From positions 4,278,001 through 4,342,000 of the forward strand of contig NZ_CP019343.1 of NCBI RefSeq assembly GCF_002117105.1: DNA of 64,000 nt, in the 5' to 3' direction. Below, piece by piece: positions 37,250 to 48,988 of this stretch. Position 1 is the stretch's first letter. Each line of letters starts with the position of its first letter. The notes beneath the pieces were generated by a model, which saw only the letters and a list, made by a program, of their open reading frames with translations, had not been told where the DNA came from and searched no databases. Source of the stretch: Oceanicoccus sagamiensis (GTDB lineage Bacteria; Pseudomonadota; Gammaproteobacteria; Pseudomonadales; Dasaniaceae). Position numbers and translations under genes: made by a program.

Positions 37250-39178
37250 TTACTGGCTTAACTCAAGCAGCAGCTTGTTTAAACGGTGAACATAAGCAGC
37301 AGGGTCATCTAATTGCCCACCTTCTGCCAGGGTTGACTGGTCAAACAGAATTTCAACCAAATCCGAGAAGCGATCTTCATCACTTTCCTGATCCAACTTC
37401 TGTACCAGTGAGTGCTCAGGGTTCAGTTCCAGAATCGGCTTGCTTTCCGGCATAGCCTGCCCTGCCTGCTCCAGAATACGGCGCATCTGGGCACCCATAT
37501 CACCATCGTTAACCACCAGACAGGCTGGCGAATCGGTTAAACGGTTGGTAACACGTACTTCTTCCACCTTGGCTTCCAGTACGGTTTTAACGCGCTCAAC
37601 CAAATCTTTATTTTCGCTTTCGAGTTTTTCTTTCTCTTGCTTGTCGGCTTCATCTTCCAGCTCGCCAAGGTCCAGTTCGCCCTTGCCCACATCCTGGAAA
37701 CCTTTGCCGTCAAAGTCCATCATATGGCCCATTAGCCACTCATCGACGCGATCAAATAATACCAGTACTTCGATACCTTTTTTGCGGAATACTTCAAGGT
37801 GAGGACTGTTGCTACCGGTGGTGTAGTTTTCGGCCGCTACATAGTAGATTTTTTCCTGGCCTTCTTTCATGCGGCTAACATAGTCTTCCAGTGACTGGTC
37901 TTGGACTTCACTATTACTATGCGTAGAGGCAAAGCGGAATAGCTTGGCAATTTTTTCTTTGTTGGAAAAATCTTCCGCTGGGCCTTCTTTTAATACCTGA
38001 CCAAACTCGTCCCAAAATGCCTGATACTGCTCAGCATCTTTCTTCGCCATTTTAGACAGCATATCCAAAACGCGTTTGGTTAAGGCGCTTTTCATCGAAT
38101 CAACAGCAGGGTCTTGCTGCAAGATTTCACGGGATACGTTTAGGGATAGATCGTTGGAATCAACTACACCCTTAATAAAGCGCAGGTATAGTGGCAAAAA
38201 CTGCTCGGCATCATCCATAATAAAGGTGCGCTGTACATAGAGTTTTAAGCCTCTGGTCGCATCGCGGTTCCACATATCGAAGGGCGCTTTAGCAGGGACA
38301 TACAATAAGCTATTGTATTCCAGCTTGCCTTCAACTTTATTATGGCTCCAGGTTAATGGGTCCTGAAAATCATGTGATACATGCTTGTAGAATTCTTTGT
38401 ATTCGTCGTCTTCAACCTCACTGCGAGAGCGGGTCCATAGTGCAGTGGCATCATTGATGGCTTCAAACTCTGGCTCAAGATTTTCTTCAACGGGCTTTTC
38501 ATTGCCCTCTTCGTCATATTCAGGGGTGATTTGCTTTTCCATCATCACTGGCAGTGAAATATGATCGGAGTATTTTTTTACCACAGAGCGAATACGGAAA
38601 TCGTCAGCAAAGTCAGCGCTATCTTCTCTCAGGTGCAGGATAATGGTGGTACCGCGGCCTTCTTTCTCAATGCTCTCTACACTAAATTCCGCTTCACCTT
38701 CTGACTCCCAGTGCACACCTTCAGACTTATCTAAACCGGCGCGACGGGTTTTAACTTCTACTCGGTCAGCGACGATAAAGGCAGAGTAAAAGCCCACACC
38801 AAACTGACCAATAAGTTGTGAGTCCTTCTGCTGGTCGCCGCTTAGCTTGCTCATAAACTCTGCGGTGCCAGACTTGGCGATAGTACCCAGATGGTTAATC
38901 ACATCTTCTTTGGACATACCAATACCGTTATCGGCAATGGTGATGGTTTTGGCTTCTTTATCAAAATCGATAGCGATTCTTAGCTCAGGGTCATCTTCAT
39001 AGAGGGTGCCATCTGATAAGGCTTCAAAACGCAGCTTATCGGCGGCATCCGAGGCGTTGGAGATCAGCTCACGCAGAAAGATCTCTTTATTACTATAAAG
39101 AGAGTGGATCATCAGTTGCAGCAGTTGCTTGGCTTCTGTCTGGAAGCCTAAGGTTTCTTTATCCGTTGCTGTAGTCAT
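37250..39178 (-). CDS. htpG: molecular chaperone HtpG (Hsp90)
   Basis: An ATP-dependent chaperone of 642 residues. N-terminal GHKL ATPase motifs: [34 protein letters not shown] and [14 protein letters not shown]. The middle domain has [15 protein letters not shown] with the ATP-sensing Arg. A heat-shock-type promoter (39255-39282) precedes it. I use the ATG at 39178, which follows GGAG by about 10 bases; the TTG three codons up is unlikely. The charged linker ([17 protein letters not shown]) is short, as in bacterial members. Confidence 0.96.
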   Translation of the reverse strand: MTTATDKETLGFQTEAKQLLQLMIHSLYSNKEIFLRELISNASDAADKLRFEALSDGTLYEDDPELRIAIDFDKEAKTITIADNGIGMSKEDVINHLGTIAKSGTAEFMSKLSGDQQKDSQLIGQFGVGFYSAFIVADRVEVKTRRAGLDKSEGVHWESEGEAEFSVESIEKEGRGTTIILHLREDSADFADDFRIRSVVKKYSDHISLPVMMEKQITPEYDEEGNEKPVEENLEPEFEAINDATALWTRSRSEVEDDEYKEFYKHVSHDFQDPLTWSHNKVEGKLEYNSLLYVPAKAPFDMWNRDATRGLKLYVQRTFIMDDAEQFLPLYLRFIKGVVDSNDLSLNVSREILQQDPAVDSMKSALTKRVLDMLSKMAKKDAEQYQAFWDEFGQVLKEGPAEDFSNKEKIAKLFRFASTHSNSEVQDQSLEDYVSRMKEGQEKIYYVAAENYTTGSNSPHLEVFRKKGIEVLVLFDRVDEWLMGHMMDFDGKGFQDVGKGELDLGELEDEADKQEKEKLESENKDLVERVKTVLEAKVEEVRVTNRLTDSPACLVVNDGDMGAQMRRILEQAGQAMPESKPILELNPEHSLVQKLDQESDEDRFSDLVEILFDQSTLAEGGQLDDPAAYVHRLNKLLLELSQ

Positions 39179-39254
39179 CGTAAACAAGCTCCTGAAAATG
39201 CTTTTTTGGACGTTGGAATGCCTATTTTTTCAATAGGCCTAAAAGATATACGGG

Positions 39255-39282
39255 ATATGGGGGCTGACTATGACATTTCAAG
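39255..39282 (-). promoter_or_regulatory. heat-shock (sigma-32 type) promoter of htpG
   Basis: On the minus strand CTTGAAA (39282-39276) and CCCCATAT (39262-39255) are separated by 13 bases, matching the sigma-32 consensus. The -10 lies about 75 bases before the htpG start. Confidence 0.85.
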
Positions 39283-39340
39283 GGCTTTTTCTGCTCTGTC
39301 TGGGTACAATTGCCGCTCTTTTTTACTGCGATATCGGCCC

Positions 39341-40201
39341 ATGCAAAGCCCTGAACAAAATTTAGTCAAAGGCATCGCCTTAGGGGTATTAACGGTCTTT
39401 CTGGGCAGCTCGGTATCGGCCGTAGGCAAGCATTTAACCGATCAGGTCGATATCGCCACTATTGTACTCTTCCAGTACCTGATCTGCTTTATCTGCACCC
39501 TGCCCTGGCTGCTGCGCAAGGGGGTTAGTGCCCTTAAGACGGACTACCTCTCGCACCATATTATTAGAGGCGTAAGCGGCTGTCTGGCCTTCTATGCCTT
39601 CTATTTCGCCCTAAAGTATATTCCGCTAGTCGATGCCTCGATGCTCCGTAATACCGCACCATTGATGGTGCCCATGGTGTTGTTTATCGCCTTTAGCATA
39701 AAGATCCCAAAATCCCGCTGGCTACCCTTGATGATTGGCTTTATTGGCGTTGCCGTGATGTTACAGCCCGGCCAAAGCGGCGCTAGCTGGTGGCATTTAC
39801 TGGGGCTGGCATCCGGTCTGGGACTGTCCCTGTCGATGGTCTATACCCGCGTACTCTCGCAGAAAGAATCAGAAGGCCAGATTCTGTTTTATTACTTTTT
39901 AATCTCGCTGGTATTTGTGATTCCATTTTTTGCCTTTAATTACCAGCCGATCCCCCCGGCGGCTTTGCCCTGGCTGATTTATATTGGCATTACCATGTAT
40001 TTTACCTTTGTCCTTTATACTAAGGCCTATAAATATGTAAAACCCTCAATCCTCTCCCCTACCAGTTATTTTTCAGTGGTCTTTGCCGGTGTCTTTGAGT
40101 GGTTAATTTGGGGGCATATTCCGAGTATGATTACGATCCTTGGTATATTGCTGGTCGTTAGCGGCGGCCTTTTAGTATTACGACAAAATCAATCCACCTG
40201 A
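39341..40201 (+). CDS. DMT-superfamily (EamA-like) transporter
   Basis: An inner-membrane metabolite exporter of about 286 residues, ten predicted helices, made of two EamA repeats. Recognisable stretches: GIALGVLTVFLGSSVSAVGKHLTDQVD (helix 1), SMLRNTAPLMVPMVLFIAF and SPTSYFSVVFAGVFEWLIWG in the second repeat. I start at the ATG at 39341, because the upstream frame to 39206 crosses the htpG promoter and does not resemble the family; the Shine-Dalgarno is poor. It is divergent from htpG and 17 bp before hopJ. The exported molecule is unknown. Confidence 0.85.
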   Translation: MQSPEQNLVKGIALGVLTVFLGSSVSAVGKHLTDQVDIATIVLFQYLICFICTLPWLLRKGVSALKTDYLSHHIIRGVSGCLAFYAFYFALKYIPLVDASMLRNTAPLMVPMVLFIAFSIKIPKSRWLPLMIGFIGVAVMLQPGQSGASWWHLLGLASGLGLSLSMVYTRVLSQKESEGQILFYYFLISLVFVIPFFAFNYQPIPPAALPWLIYIGITMYFTFVLYTKAYKYVKPSILSPTSYFSVVFAGVFEWLIWGHIPSMITILGILLVVSGGLLVLRQNQST

Positions 40202-40218
40202 TATTTACGAGTAAAAAA

Positions 40219-40566
40219 ATGAGCATCGAACATTTTACTGAGCAAGTTAAACAATACCCCGATAGCATTGAGTTTGACCAAACCATGAATGTGATTGGGC
40301 AGCATTTTGATTACACACCCAGCGCCTTTACCAATGGCCCTAATGTTCGAAATGAAGCCGGTACCAATGAAGGGTCGTGCAAGATTTTTGCTTTTGCGAA
40401 GTTAATGGAGCTGGATGAAGCCTCTACTTTAGCTTGTTTTGGGAAGTTTTATCGTGAGGAAGTATTGGGGCAGCCTGATGCGGATAATCATGGGAATATT
40501 CGGGCGTTTATGGCGTTTGGTTGGGGTGGTATTGAGTTTGAAGGTGAAGTCTTAACCGCCAAGTAG
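40219..40566 (+). CDS. HopJ type III effector family protein
   Basis: A 115-residue soluble protein of the HopJ family (PF08888), common in free-living marine and soil Gammaproteobacteria without type III secretion, so the name should not be read as evidence of an effector. Matching segments: PSAFTNGPNVRNEAGTNEGSCKIFAFAKL and NIRAFMAFGWGGIEFEG. It follows the DMT transporter by 17 bp and could be cotranscribed. Its TAG stop is the first triplet of palindromic element copy 4 (AAG-TAG-GGT-GGA), so the native C-terminus may have been slightly different. Function is unknown. Confidence 0.85.
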   Translation: MSIEHFTEQVKQYPDSIEFDQTMNVIGQHFDYTPSAFTNGPNVRNEAGTNEGSCKIFAFAKLMELDEASTLACFGKFYREEVLGQPDADNHGNIRAFMAFGWGGIEFEGEVLTAK

Positions 40567-40626
40567 GGTGGATTATAATCCACCTTTTACAGCGCCGCAG
40601 TTATGGTGGATTACAATCCACCCTAC
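40563..40626. repeat. composite palindromic element, copy 4 (64 bp)
   Basis: Same two-unit structure with a 20-bp spacer. It begins one base before the TAG stop of the HopJ-family gene and is followed at once by the suc operon terminator. Confidence 0.95.
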
Positions 40627-40630
40627 GCCC

Positions 40631-40664
40631 AAAAAAAAAGGAGATGCAAAAGCATCTCCTTTTT
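40631..40664 (-). terminator. terminator of the suc operon
   Basis: GGAGATGC / GCATCTCC stem with an AAAA loop and a run of nine T on the minus strand. It also has a T5 run on the plus strand, so it serves both directions. Confidence 0.92.
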
Positions 40665-40681
40665 AACAAACCGACTTAAAC

Positions 40682-41554
40682 CTACCAACCAGTAAGCTCA
40701 GCCAAAGCTTCACCGATATCAGCCAGCGAGCGAACCGTCTTAACACCAGCATCTTGCAGTGCAGCAAACTTCTCATCAGCAGTACCTTTACCACCAGAGA
40801 TAATCGCACCAGCATGGCCCATACGCTTACCTGGAGGCGCTGTAACACCCGCAATATAAGACACAACAGGCTTGGTAACATTCGCTTTGATATAGGCAGC
40901 CGCTTCTTCTTCCGCAGTACCACCAATCTCACCGATCATTACAATCGCTTCAGTGGCAGGATCGTTTTGGAACATTTCCAGAACGTCAATAAAGTTAGAA
41001 CCAGGAATTGGGTCGCCACCGATACCCACACAAGTAGACTGACCAAAACCAGCGTCAGTAGTCTGCTTAACCGCTTCATAGGTCAAAGTACCTGAACGAG
41101 AAACGATACCGACTTTACCTGGCAGGTGAATATGACCTGGCATAATGCCAATCTTACATTCGCCCGGAGTGATAACACCTGGACAGTTAGGCCCGATTAA
41201 ACGAACGCCCAACTCATCACAGCGAACCTTACATTCCAGCATATCCAAAGTAGGAATACCTTCAGTAATACAAACGATCAGCTTAATACCGCCGTTAGCT
41301 GCTTCAAGAATAGAATCTTTACAGAAAGGAGCAGGTACATAAATAACAGAAGCTTCTGCACCGGTTGCTTCAACAGCATCAGCAACGGTATTAAATACTG
41401 GCAGACCTAAATGCTCTTGACCGCCTTTACCCGGAGTAACACCACCAACCATCTTGGTGCCATAGGCAATTGCTTGCTCAGAGTGGAAAGTACCTTGAGA
41501 ACCGGTAAAACCCTGACAGATCACCTTAGTGTCTTTATTAATTAAAATACTCAT
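40682..41554 (-). CDS. sucD: succinyl-CoA synthetase, alpha subunit
   Basis: Interconverts succinyl-CoA and succinate with nucleotide triphosphate synthesis. The 290 residues show the CoA-binding Rossmann domain ([21 protein letters not shown]), [20 protein letters not shown] and the phosphorylated histidine in [13 protein letters not shown]. Its ATG shares a base with the sucC stop. Last gene of the transcript, followed by a strong terminator. Confidence 0.97.
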   Translation of the reverse strand: MSILINKDTKVICQGFTGSQGTFHSEQAIAYGTKMVGGVTPGKGGQEHLGLPVFNTVADAVEATGAEASVIYVPAPFCKDSILEAANGGIKLIVCITEGIPTLDMLECKVRCDELGVRLIGPNCPGVITPGECKIGIMPGHIHLPGKVGIVSRSGTLTYEAVKQTTDAGFGQSTCVGIGGDPIPGSNFIDVLEMFQNDPATEAIVMIGEIGGTAEEEAAAYIKANVTKPVVSYIAGVTAPPGKRMGHAGAIISGGKGTADEKFAALQDAGVKTVRSLADIGEALAELTGW

Positions 41555-42720
41555 TATTTGCCCTCCGCTGCTTTAACCACTGCGTCGGCAGCTTCTTTCA
41601 AACTGGTCGCGGCAATAATATTCAGGCCACTTTCAGCAAGAATTTTAGAACCTAACTCAGCGTTGTTACCTTCAAGGCGAACAACGACTGGTACTTCAAC
41701 GCCTACTTCTTCAACAGCGCCAATAATACCTTCTGCAATCAGGTCACAACGAACGATACCACCGAAGATATTAACCAGTACGGCTTGTACAGTGTCATCT
41801 GACAAAATAATTTTAAACGCTTCAGAAACACGTTCTTTAGTAGCACCGCCACCTACATCAAGGAAGTTAGCTGGTGAACCACCGTGCAGCTTAACGATAT
41901 CCATGGTACCCATGGCCAGACCAGCACCATTAACCATACAACCGATATTGCCATCTAATGCTACATAGTTTAATTCCCACTGGGCAGCTTGTGCTTCGCG
42001 GGCATCTTCCTGTGAAGGATCGTGCATTTCTTTTAATTTAGGCTGACGGTACATCGCGTTGCTATCAACACCTAACTTGGCATCCAGGCAGTGAAGGTTG
42101 CCTTCATCAGTGATAACCAACGGGTTGATTTCGATTAACGCCAGATCAAGGTCCTGGAATAATTTAGCCAGACCTAAAAAGATATTTACAAACTGCTTGA
42201 TCTGAACGCCTTCCAGACCCAATTTGAAAGCTAACTCTCGGCCCTGGTAAGGCTGTGCGCCTGCCATGGGGTCAATTTCAGCTTTAAGGATTTTTTCCGG
42301 TGTCTCTTCAGCCACCTTCTCGATTTCAACACCACCTTCGGTTGAAGCCATAAAAACGATGCGGCGAGTTGAACGATCGACTACAGCACCAAGGTATAAT
42401 TCCTGATCAATATCAGTACAGGACTCAACCAGGATCTTGGCAACAGGCTGACCATTTTCGTCAGTCTGGTACGTGACCAGGTTTTTACCCAACCAGTTTT
42501 GAGCGAAGGCTTTGATATCTTCTTTGTTGTCTACCAGCTTAACACCGCCCGCTTTACCGCGGCCGCCAGCGTGGACTTGAGCTTTAACGACCCACTTGTC
42601 GCCGCCGATACGATCAGCAGCTTGTGCTGCTTCTTCGGGTGTATCACAGGCATAGCCCTTTGACACAGGTAACCCGTATTCAGCAAACAGTTGCTTGCCC
42701 TGATACTCGTGAAGGTTCAT
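41554..42720 (-). CDS. sucC: succinyl-CoA synthetase, beta subunit
   Basis: The nucleotide- and succinate-binding partner of SucD. The 388 residues have the ATP-grasp fold, opening [24 protein letters not shown] and containing [14 protein letters not shown], the [22 protein letters not shown] metal-binding block and [17 protein letters not shown]. Normal length. Before it lies a 423-bp region without a gene (copy 5 of the palindrome inside), so sucCD may have its own promoter separate from sucAB-lpd. Confidence 0.97.
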   Translation of the reverse strand: MNLHEYQGKQLFAEYGLPVSKGYACDTPEEAAQAADRIGGDKWVVKAQVHAGGRGKAGGVKLVDNKEDIKAFAQNWLGKNLVTYQTDENGQPVAKILVESCTDIDQELYLGAVVDRSTRRIVFMASTEGGVEIEKVAEETPEKILKAEIDPMAGAQPYQGRELAFKLGLEGVQIKQFVNIFLGLAKLFQDLDLALIEINPLVITDEGNLHCLDAKLGVDSNAMYRQPKLKEMHDPSQEDAREAQAAQWELNYVALDGNIGCMVNGAGLAMGTMDIVKLHGGSPANFLDVGGGATKERVSEAFKIILSDDTVQAVLVNIFGGIVRCDLIAEGIIGAVEEVGVEVPVVVRLEGNNAELGSKILAESGLNIIAATSLKEAADAVVKAAEGK

Positions 42721-43143
42721 GTTATATACCGTCTTGGTCTGTGAAATTCGTGGTGATCAATCTGCAACAGGCTGATAACCGTTTCGATTTGGCCGTTATT
42801 GGCTGTCAGGCTGAAAAGCGCTAAAAGCCCGTATCCGGCTAAATTCGGTGGCGTATTCTCCCGAATTTCGGGCAGAACCGCAAATATAAATAGGCCAATT
42901 AACGGAAATTATTGGATTAAATAGCAGTTGGCCCGATAGGGTGAGACAGATGGCCCAATATGTCTAACCATGATGTTGCCCTATGCACCAAAGAGGGACT
43001 GGAAAAGCAATTTTGCTCATATTTTATACAAAGGAAAACCGCCTGCCATATCTTGGCAAGACGGCCTGTAGGGTGGATTACAATCCACCATAAAAGCTGA
43101 TGTTCCGGAGGTGGATTGTAATCCACCCTACTGCTGTGGGGGT
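42721..43143. other. intergenic region lpd / sucC
   Basis: 423 bp without a supported gene. It holds a small palindrome CCCGAATTTCGGG at 42860-42872 near the sucC start, AT-rich sequence that could carry a sucC promoter (TATTTATATT on the minus strand), and palindromic element copy 5. Short open frames here are chance. Confidence 0.6.
43068..43131. repeat. composite palindromic element, copy 5 (64 bp)
   Basis: Two facing units (GGGTGGATTACAATCCACC and its mirror) with a 20-bp spacer, 12 bp past the lpd stop. Unlike copies 1, 3 and 4 it does not form the stop codon. Confidence 0.95.
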
Positions 43144-44592
<1,449 letters not shown>

Positions 44593-44604
44593 CTAATCAA
44601 TAAC

Positions 44605-45801
44605 TTATATTTCGAGAAGAATACGCGCGGGATCTTCTAACAATTCTTTAATGCAGACCAAAAACTGCACCGCTTCTTTACCATCAATTAACCGGTGATC
44701 ATAAGACAGCGCCAAATACATCATTGGCAGTATTTTTACTTCGCCATTAACCGCCATGGGGCGATCCTGAATTTTATGCATACCCAGAATCGCGGTTTGT
44801 GGTGGATTTAAAATGGGCGTCGAAAGCAAGGAACCAAAAACACCACCATTGGTGATGGTAAATGTACCGCCCTGCATTTCTTCCAGACCTAACTTGCCAT
44901 CACGGGCGCGGCTGCCATAACTGCGAATAGTATCTTCTACCGTGGCCAGACCCATATTTTCTACGTCGCGTAATACAGGTACGACCAAACCTTTATCAGA
45001 CGATACAGCAACACCAATATCCTGATAGCCATGATAAACAATATCATCACCATCAATCGAAGCATTCACTGCGGGATAGCGCTTTAACGCTTCGCAGGCT
45101 GCTTTAACAAAAAAGCCCATAAAACCAAGACGAACGCCGTTATGGGTTTTCTCAAATAAGTCTTTGTACTGCTTACGCAGCGTCATCACCGGTTCCATAT
45201 TCACTTCGTTAAACGTGGTTAACATGGCAGTGGTTGAAGTGGCTTCCAGTAAACGCTCGGCGATACGCTTACGTAAACGCGTCATAGGCACACGTTTTTC
45301 AATTTTGTCACCGGCATCCATTTCCATAATGGGGGCGGGAGCAGCCGCTGTTGCGGCAGGCGCTGCTGGCGTAGCATTGCTTAAGTGCTTAACCACATCT
45401 TCTTTCGTGACCAAACCACCCTTGCCAGTGGCAACAATTGCAACACCTTTCAGGTTATTTTCTTCAACCATTTTGCGGGCGGCCGGACTAAGTTTTATTT
45501 CAGCACTCGCAGCAGGTTCTGTCGCAGCAGCAGGTTCAGCTTCTGGAGTTGGAACAGCTCCGGCACCTTCTTCAAAATGACCAATCAGCTCATCACTTAA
45601 AACCGTATCACCTTCCGCTTTAATTATTTCGCTAATAGCACCATCAGCAGGTGCTACAATTTCCAGCACTACCTTATCGGTTTCGATATCCACCAACAGC
45701 TCATCGCGAGAAACCGCTTCGCCGGGCTGTTTATGCCAGGTTGCCACGGTACCGTCGGCAACAGATTCGGGAAAGGTCGGTGCTTTTATTTCGATGGTCA
45801 T
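44605..45801 (-). CDS. sucB: 2-oxoglutarate dehydrogenase E2, dihydrolipoyl succinyltransferase
   Basis: The core of the 2-oxoglutarate dehydrogenase complex. The 398 residues are in order: lipoyl domain with ETDKVVLEI (the lipoylated Lys), an Ala/Pro-rich linker, E3-binding domain [33 protein letters not shown], a second Ala linker and the catalytic domain with [19 protein letters not shown]. The ATG at 45801 has AGGAAAAAC upstream, preferred over the ATG five codons earlier. It sits between sucA and lpd. Confidence 0.96.
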   Translation of the reverse strand: MTIEIKAPTFPESVADGTVATWHKQPGEAVSRDELLVDIETDKVVLEIVAPADGAISEIIKAEGDTVLSDELIGHFEEGAGAVPTPEAEPAAATEPAASAEIKLSPAARKMVEENNLKGVAIVATGKGGLVTKEDVVKHLSNATPAAPAATAAAPAPIMEMDAGDKIEKRVPMTRLRKRIAERLLEATSTTAMLTTFNEVNMEPVMTLRKQYKDLFEKTHNGVRLGFMGFFVKAACEALKRYPAVNASIDGDDIVYHGYQDIGVAVSSDKGLVVPVLRDVENMGLATVEDTIRSYGSRARDGKLGLEEMQGGTFTITNGGVFGSLLSTPILNPPQTAILGMHKIQDRPMAVNGEVKILPMMYLALSYDHRLIDGKEAVQFLVCIKELLEDPARILLEI

Positions 45802-45857
45802 AGTTTTTCCTTTCATTCAGATTCAAACAGAACGAACAATTAATACGTTATAAAGCG

Positions 45858-48692
45858 CTACTCAAAACCCAACGCTTCAGCAATTAGTTTTTGCTGTTGA
45901 GCAACATGCAAAGCCATATAGCCAGCCGCAGGTGAAGCCGAAGCATCACGGCCTGCATACTCGAGGTACAAGGTGCGGTTATGCTTATGAATAACACGGC
46001 GCATATGGTGCTGACTGGAGTACCATGCACCTTGGTTCATTGGCTCTTCCTGACACCAGACAATTTCTTTTAATTCAGCATAAGGCGCCAACGCCTGCTC
46101 AAGTTCTTGCTCGGGGAATGGATAGAGCTGCTCCAGCCGAATAATGGCAACATTGTCCATGTCTTTTTCGCGGCGGGTTTCACGTAAATCGTAATAGACT
46201 TTACCACTGCATAGCACAGCCCGGGTCACTTTTTCCGCATTGAGTGAGTCGGTTTCTGCAAGTACATTTTGGAACTGGCCATCGGCCAACTCTTCCAATG
46301 TTGAAACGGCTTCTTTATGCCGTAATAAACTTTTCGGCGACATAACAATTAACGGCTTACGTAATGGGCGCAATGACTGCCTGCGCAACATATGGAAAAC
46401 CTGCGCCGGAGTCGTCGGTACACAAACCTGAATATTATGCTCAGCTGAGAGTTGTAAAAAGCGCTCAAGGCGGGCTGATGAATGCTCTGGCCCCTGCCCT
46501 TCATAGCCGTGAGGCAATAGCATGGTTAAACCACATAGGCGCTGCCATTTATGCTCACCACTGGTAATAAACTGATCGATAACTACCTGTGCACCATTAG
46601 CAAAGTCACCAAATTGCGCTTCCCAGATAACCATCACATTAGGCATGGTGGTGGCATAGCCATATTCAAAAGCCAATACCGCTTCTTCTGATAATAGCGA
46701 GTCATGAATAGTAAAGTTGGGCTGGTCCTCGGCCATATGCTGTAACGGCACATGGATCGATGCATCGTTTTGATTATGCAAAACCGCATGGCGGTGGGAG
46801 AATGTACCCCGCCCTACATCCTGTCCTGTTAGGCGAATCGGGTTACCTGAATCTATCAAGCTACCGTAGGCCAGTGTTTCAGCAAAGCCCCAATTAATAG
46901 GCGTGGCGCCAGCGGCCATTTTACGACGGTCTTCGTAGATTTTACCGACCTGACGCTGAATAGGAAAACCTTCAGGAACGGCATTAATTTTTGCCGCTAC
47001 ATCCTGTAATTTTTTCAGCTCGATACGGGTATCACAGGGGCAATCCCAATCGTGGCCCAGATAAGGGTTCCAATCGACAAATAATGTTTCATTGGGCTCA
47101 TGGACTAAACTTTTAGCCACATGCTCACCGCTCTCTAAAGCACGGCGATAATTTTCGATCACTTCAGTATCGTATTCTTTGCTAATCAACGATTGGGCAA
47201 TCAGTTTATCCGCATATAAATCACGGGTAGAACGCTGCTTTTTGATTTGCTGATACATTAGCGGCTGGGTACCGGAAGGCTCATCCGCTTCATTGTGCCC
47301 ACGGCGACGGTAGCACACCAAATCAATAACAATATCTTTATTAAATTGCTGACGGTAATCAACAGCCATCTGGCTGACAAACAATACCGCTTCAGGATCA
47401 TCACCATTCACATGGAAGATCGGCGCCTGCACCATTTTTGCCACATCGGTACAGTATTCTGTTGAACGTGCATCTTCGCGTTTACTGGTGGTAAAACCCA
47501 CCTGGTTATTAATCACTACGTGGATGGTGCCGCCGGTTTTATAGGCGCGGGTCTGTGACATTTGGAAGGTCTCCATCACCACCCCCTGCCCCGCAAAGGC
47601 AGCATCACCGTGTAAAATTAATGGCACCACTTTTTTGCCTTCGGGATCTTCACGACGATCCTGACGAGCACGTACCGAGCCTTCTACCACTGGCGCGCCT
47701 ATTTCAAGGTGCGACGGGTTAAAGGCCAATGCCAAATGCATTTCACCTCCCGGGGTTTCTACGGTCGATGAAAAACCCTGATGGTATTTAACATCAGCGG
47801 AACCGTGGTACTCGGCACGGCCTTCAAACTCATCAAATAGTTCAGACGGATTTTTACCCAGTACGTTAACCAGCATATTTAAACGGCCACGGTGGGCCAT
47901 GCTAATAACGACTTCTTTGGCAGAATATGAACCAATACGCTGGATCATCGCATCCATCATTGGAATCAGGCTTTCACCTCCTTCCAAACCAAAGCGTTTT
48001 ACGCCGGGGTATTTTGAGGCGAGTAATTTGCCCAAGCCTTCTGCCGCAGTAAGGCGCTCATGCAAATGCAGTAATACATCATCGCCAAAAGCGGGCTTGG
48101 AGCGAACACTTTCCATCCGCTGCTGAATCCACTGCCGCTCTTCGGTGGCAACAATATGCATAAACTCTGCACCGATCGTATTGCAGTAGGTTTGCTCTAA
48201 GGAATCAACGATTTCTTTTAAAGTGGCCTGATCTTTACCAATAAACAAGCTGCCGGTTTGAAACACGGTATCAAGATCAGCGGCGGATAGTTTATGGTAA
48301 TGAAGGTCCAAATCAGGGACTGGTGCACGAACTTTTAAACCTAACGGATCCAGTTTGGTTTGCTGGTGGCCACGCTGGCGATAAGCACTACACAACTGGA
48401 TAACCCGAACCTGCTTTCTTTCATGGTCGGTAATTCCACTATCACTTTCAACGGATAGGGGTTTAATTTTGGCTTTGGCTAATTGGGTAAAGTGGTCGCG
48501 GATCGTAGAGTGCGGAATATCCTGTCGCACATTGCCATTGACCTGGGGCAGTTTTTCAAAATAGGTGCGCCACTCTTCCGGCACATGATTGGGGTCTTGC
48601 AAATAGGTTTCGTAGAGGTCTTCTACGTAGGCGGCATTGCCACCTGAAATATGGGAGCTACCCCATAACAACTCCATTGAGTCTTTTTGCAT
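45858..48692 (-). CDS. sucA: 2-oxoglutarate dehydrogenase E1
   Basis: A thiamine-diphosphate enzyme that decarboxylates 2-oxoglutarate. The 944 residues have the full family pattern: N-terminal E2-contacting region ELLWGSSHISGGNAAYVEDLYETYLQDP, MAHRGRLNMLVNVLGKN, HGDAAFAGQGVVMETFQMSQ and the C-domain GHNEADEPSGTQPLMYQ, LPHGYEGQGPEHSSARLERFLQL. Length is normal. A 296-bp region with a palindrome separates it from sdhB. Confidence 0.97.
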   Translation of the reverse strand: MQKDSMELLWGSSHISGGNAAYVEDLYETYLQDPNHVPEEWRTYFEKLPQVNGNVRQDIPHSTIRDHFTQLAKAKIKPLSVESDSGITDHERKQVRVIQLCSAYRQRGHQQTKLDPLGLKVRAPVPDLDLHYHKLSAADLDTVFQTGSLFIGKDQATLKEIVDSLEQTYCNTIGAEFMHIVATEERQWIQQRMESVRSKPAFGDDVLLHLHERLTAAEGLGKLLASKYPGVKRFGLEGGESLIPMMDAMIQRIGSYSAKEVVISMAHRGRLNMLVNVLGKNPSELFDEFEGRAEYHGSADVKYHQGFSSTVETPGGEMHLALAFNPSHLEIGAPVVEGSVRARQDRREDPEGKKVVPLILHGDAAFAGQGVVMETFQMSQTRAYKTGGTIHVVINNQVGFTTSKREDARSTEYCTDVAKMVQAPIFHVNGDDPEAVLFVSQMAVDYRQQFNKDIVIDLVCYRRRGHNEADEPSGTQPLMYQQIKKQRSTRDLYADKLIAQSLISKEYDTEVIENYRRALESGEHVAKSLVHEPNETLFVDWNPYLGHDWDCPCDTRIELKKLQDVAAKINAVPEGFPIQRQVGKIYEDRRKMAAGATPINWGFAETLAYGSLIDSGNPIRLTGQDVGRGTFSHRHAVLHNQNDASIHVPLQHMAEDQPNFTIHDSLLSEEAVLAFEYGYATTMPNVMVIWEAQFGDFANGAQVVIDQFITSGEHKWQRLCGLTMLLPHGYEGQGPEHSSARLERFLQLSAEHNIQVCVPTTPAQVFHMLRRQSLRPLRKPLIVMSPKSLLRHKEAVSTLEELADGQFQNVLAETDSLNAEKVTRAVLCSGKVYYDLRETRREKDMDNVAIIRLEQLYPFPEQELEQALAPYAELKEIVWCQEEPMNQGAWYSSQHHMRRVIHKHNRTLYLEYAGRDASASPAAGYMALHVAQQQKLIAEALGFE

Positions 48693-48988
48693 ATCTTAGG
48701 GCCTCGGTAACAAGCGCGTTAACCATTGTACAAAGTTTAGCTTAAACCTTGAGATAACGAAGGGCTGTCACGGTAGTGACACACCTTATACTTGTTGGAT
48801 ATAGCAGTTAACAAAATGCACCGGTAAGCGCCAGTGCCATATCCCGCATCATGGTATTTCGGTAATACAATATCGTTGAATACTGATGCTTGGAACACAG
48901 CATAAGTGTAGACGAATCTGACACTTACACTGCCTTCAAACAACAAAAAAGCAAGCTTTTGGCTTATTCTTGCTGCTATGCCTAACGC
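48693..48988. promoter_or_regulatory. sdhB / sucA intergenic region with palindrome
   Basis: 296 bp without a supported gene. It holds a perfect palindrome TGTCAC-GGTA-GTGACA at 48766-48781, 74-89 bp before the sucA start, a candidate operator for a TCA-cycle regulator. The sdhB terminator is at its right end. The short open frame at 48737-48946 is not convincing. Confidence 0.55.
48945..48974 (-). terminator. terminator after sdhB
   Basis: Minus-strand hairpin AGCAAG / CTTGCT with a 13-base loop, followed by T run. The short stem makes partial read-through into sucA plausible. Confidence 0.65.

Noticed and set aside
40219-40566. Type III secretion effector
   Set aside because: HopJ-family names are inherited from plant pathogens; no secretion system or chaperone is present and the family is widespread in free-living bacteria.
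27813-43131. Repeated palindromes considered as a CRISPR array
   Set aside because: Copies are kilobases apart, inverted, each separated by ordinary genes, and no cas gene is present.
48737-48946. Open frame between sdhB and sucA
   Set aside because: Low plausibility protein, covers terminator and palindrome, no ribosome binding site.
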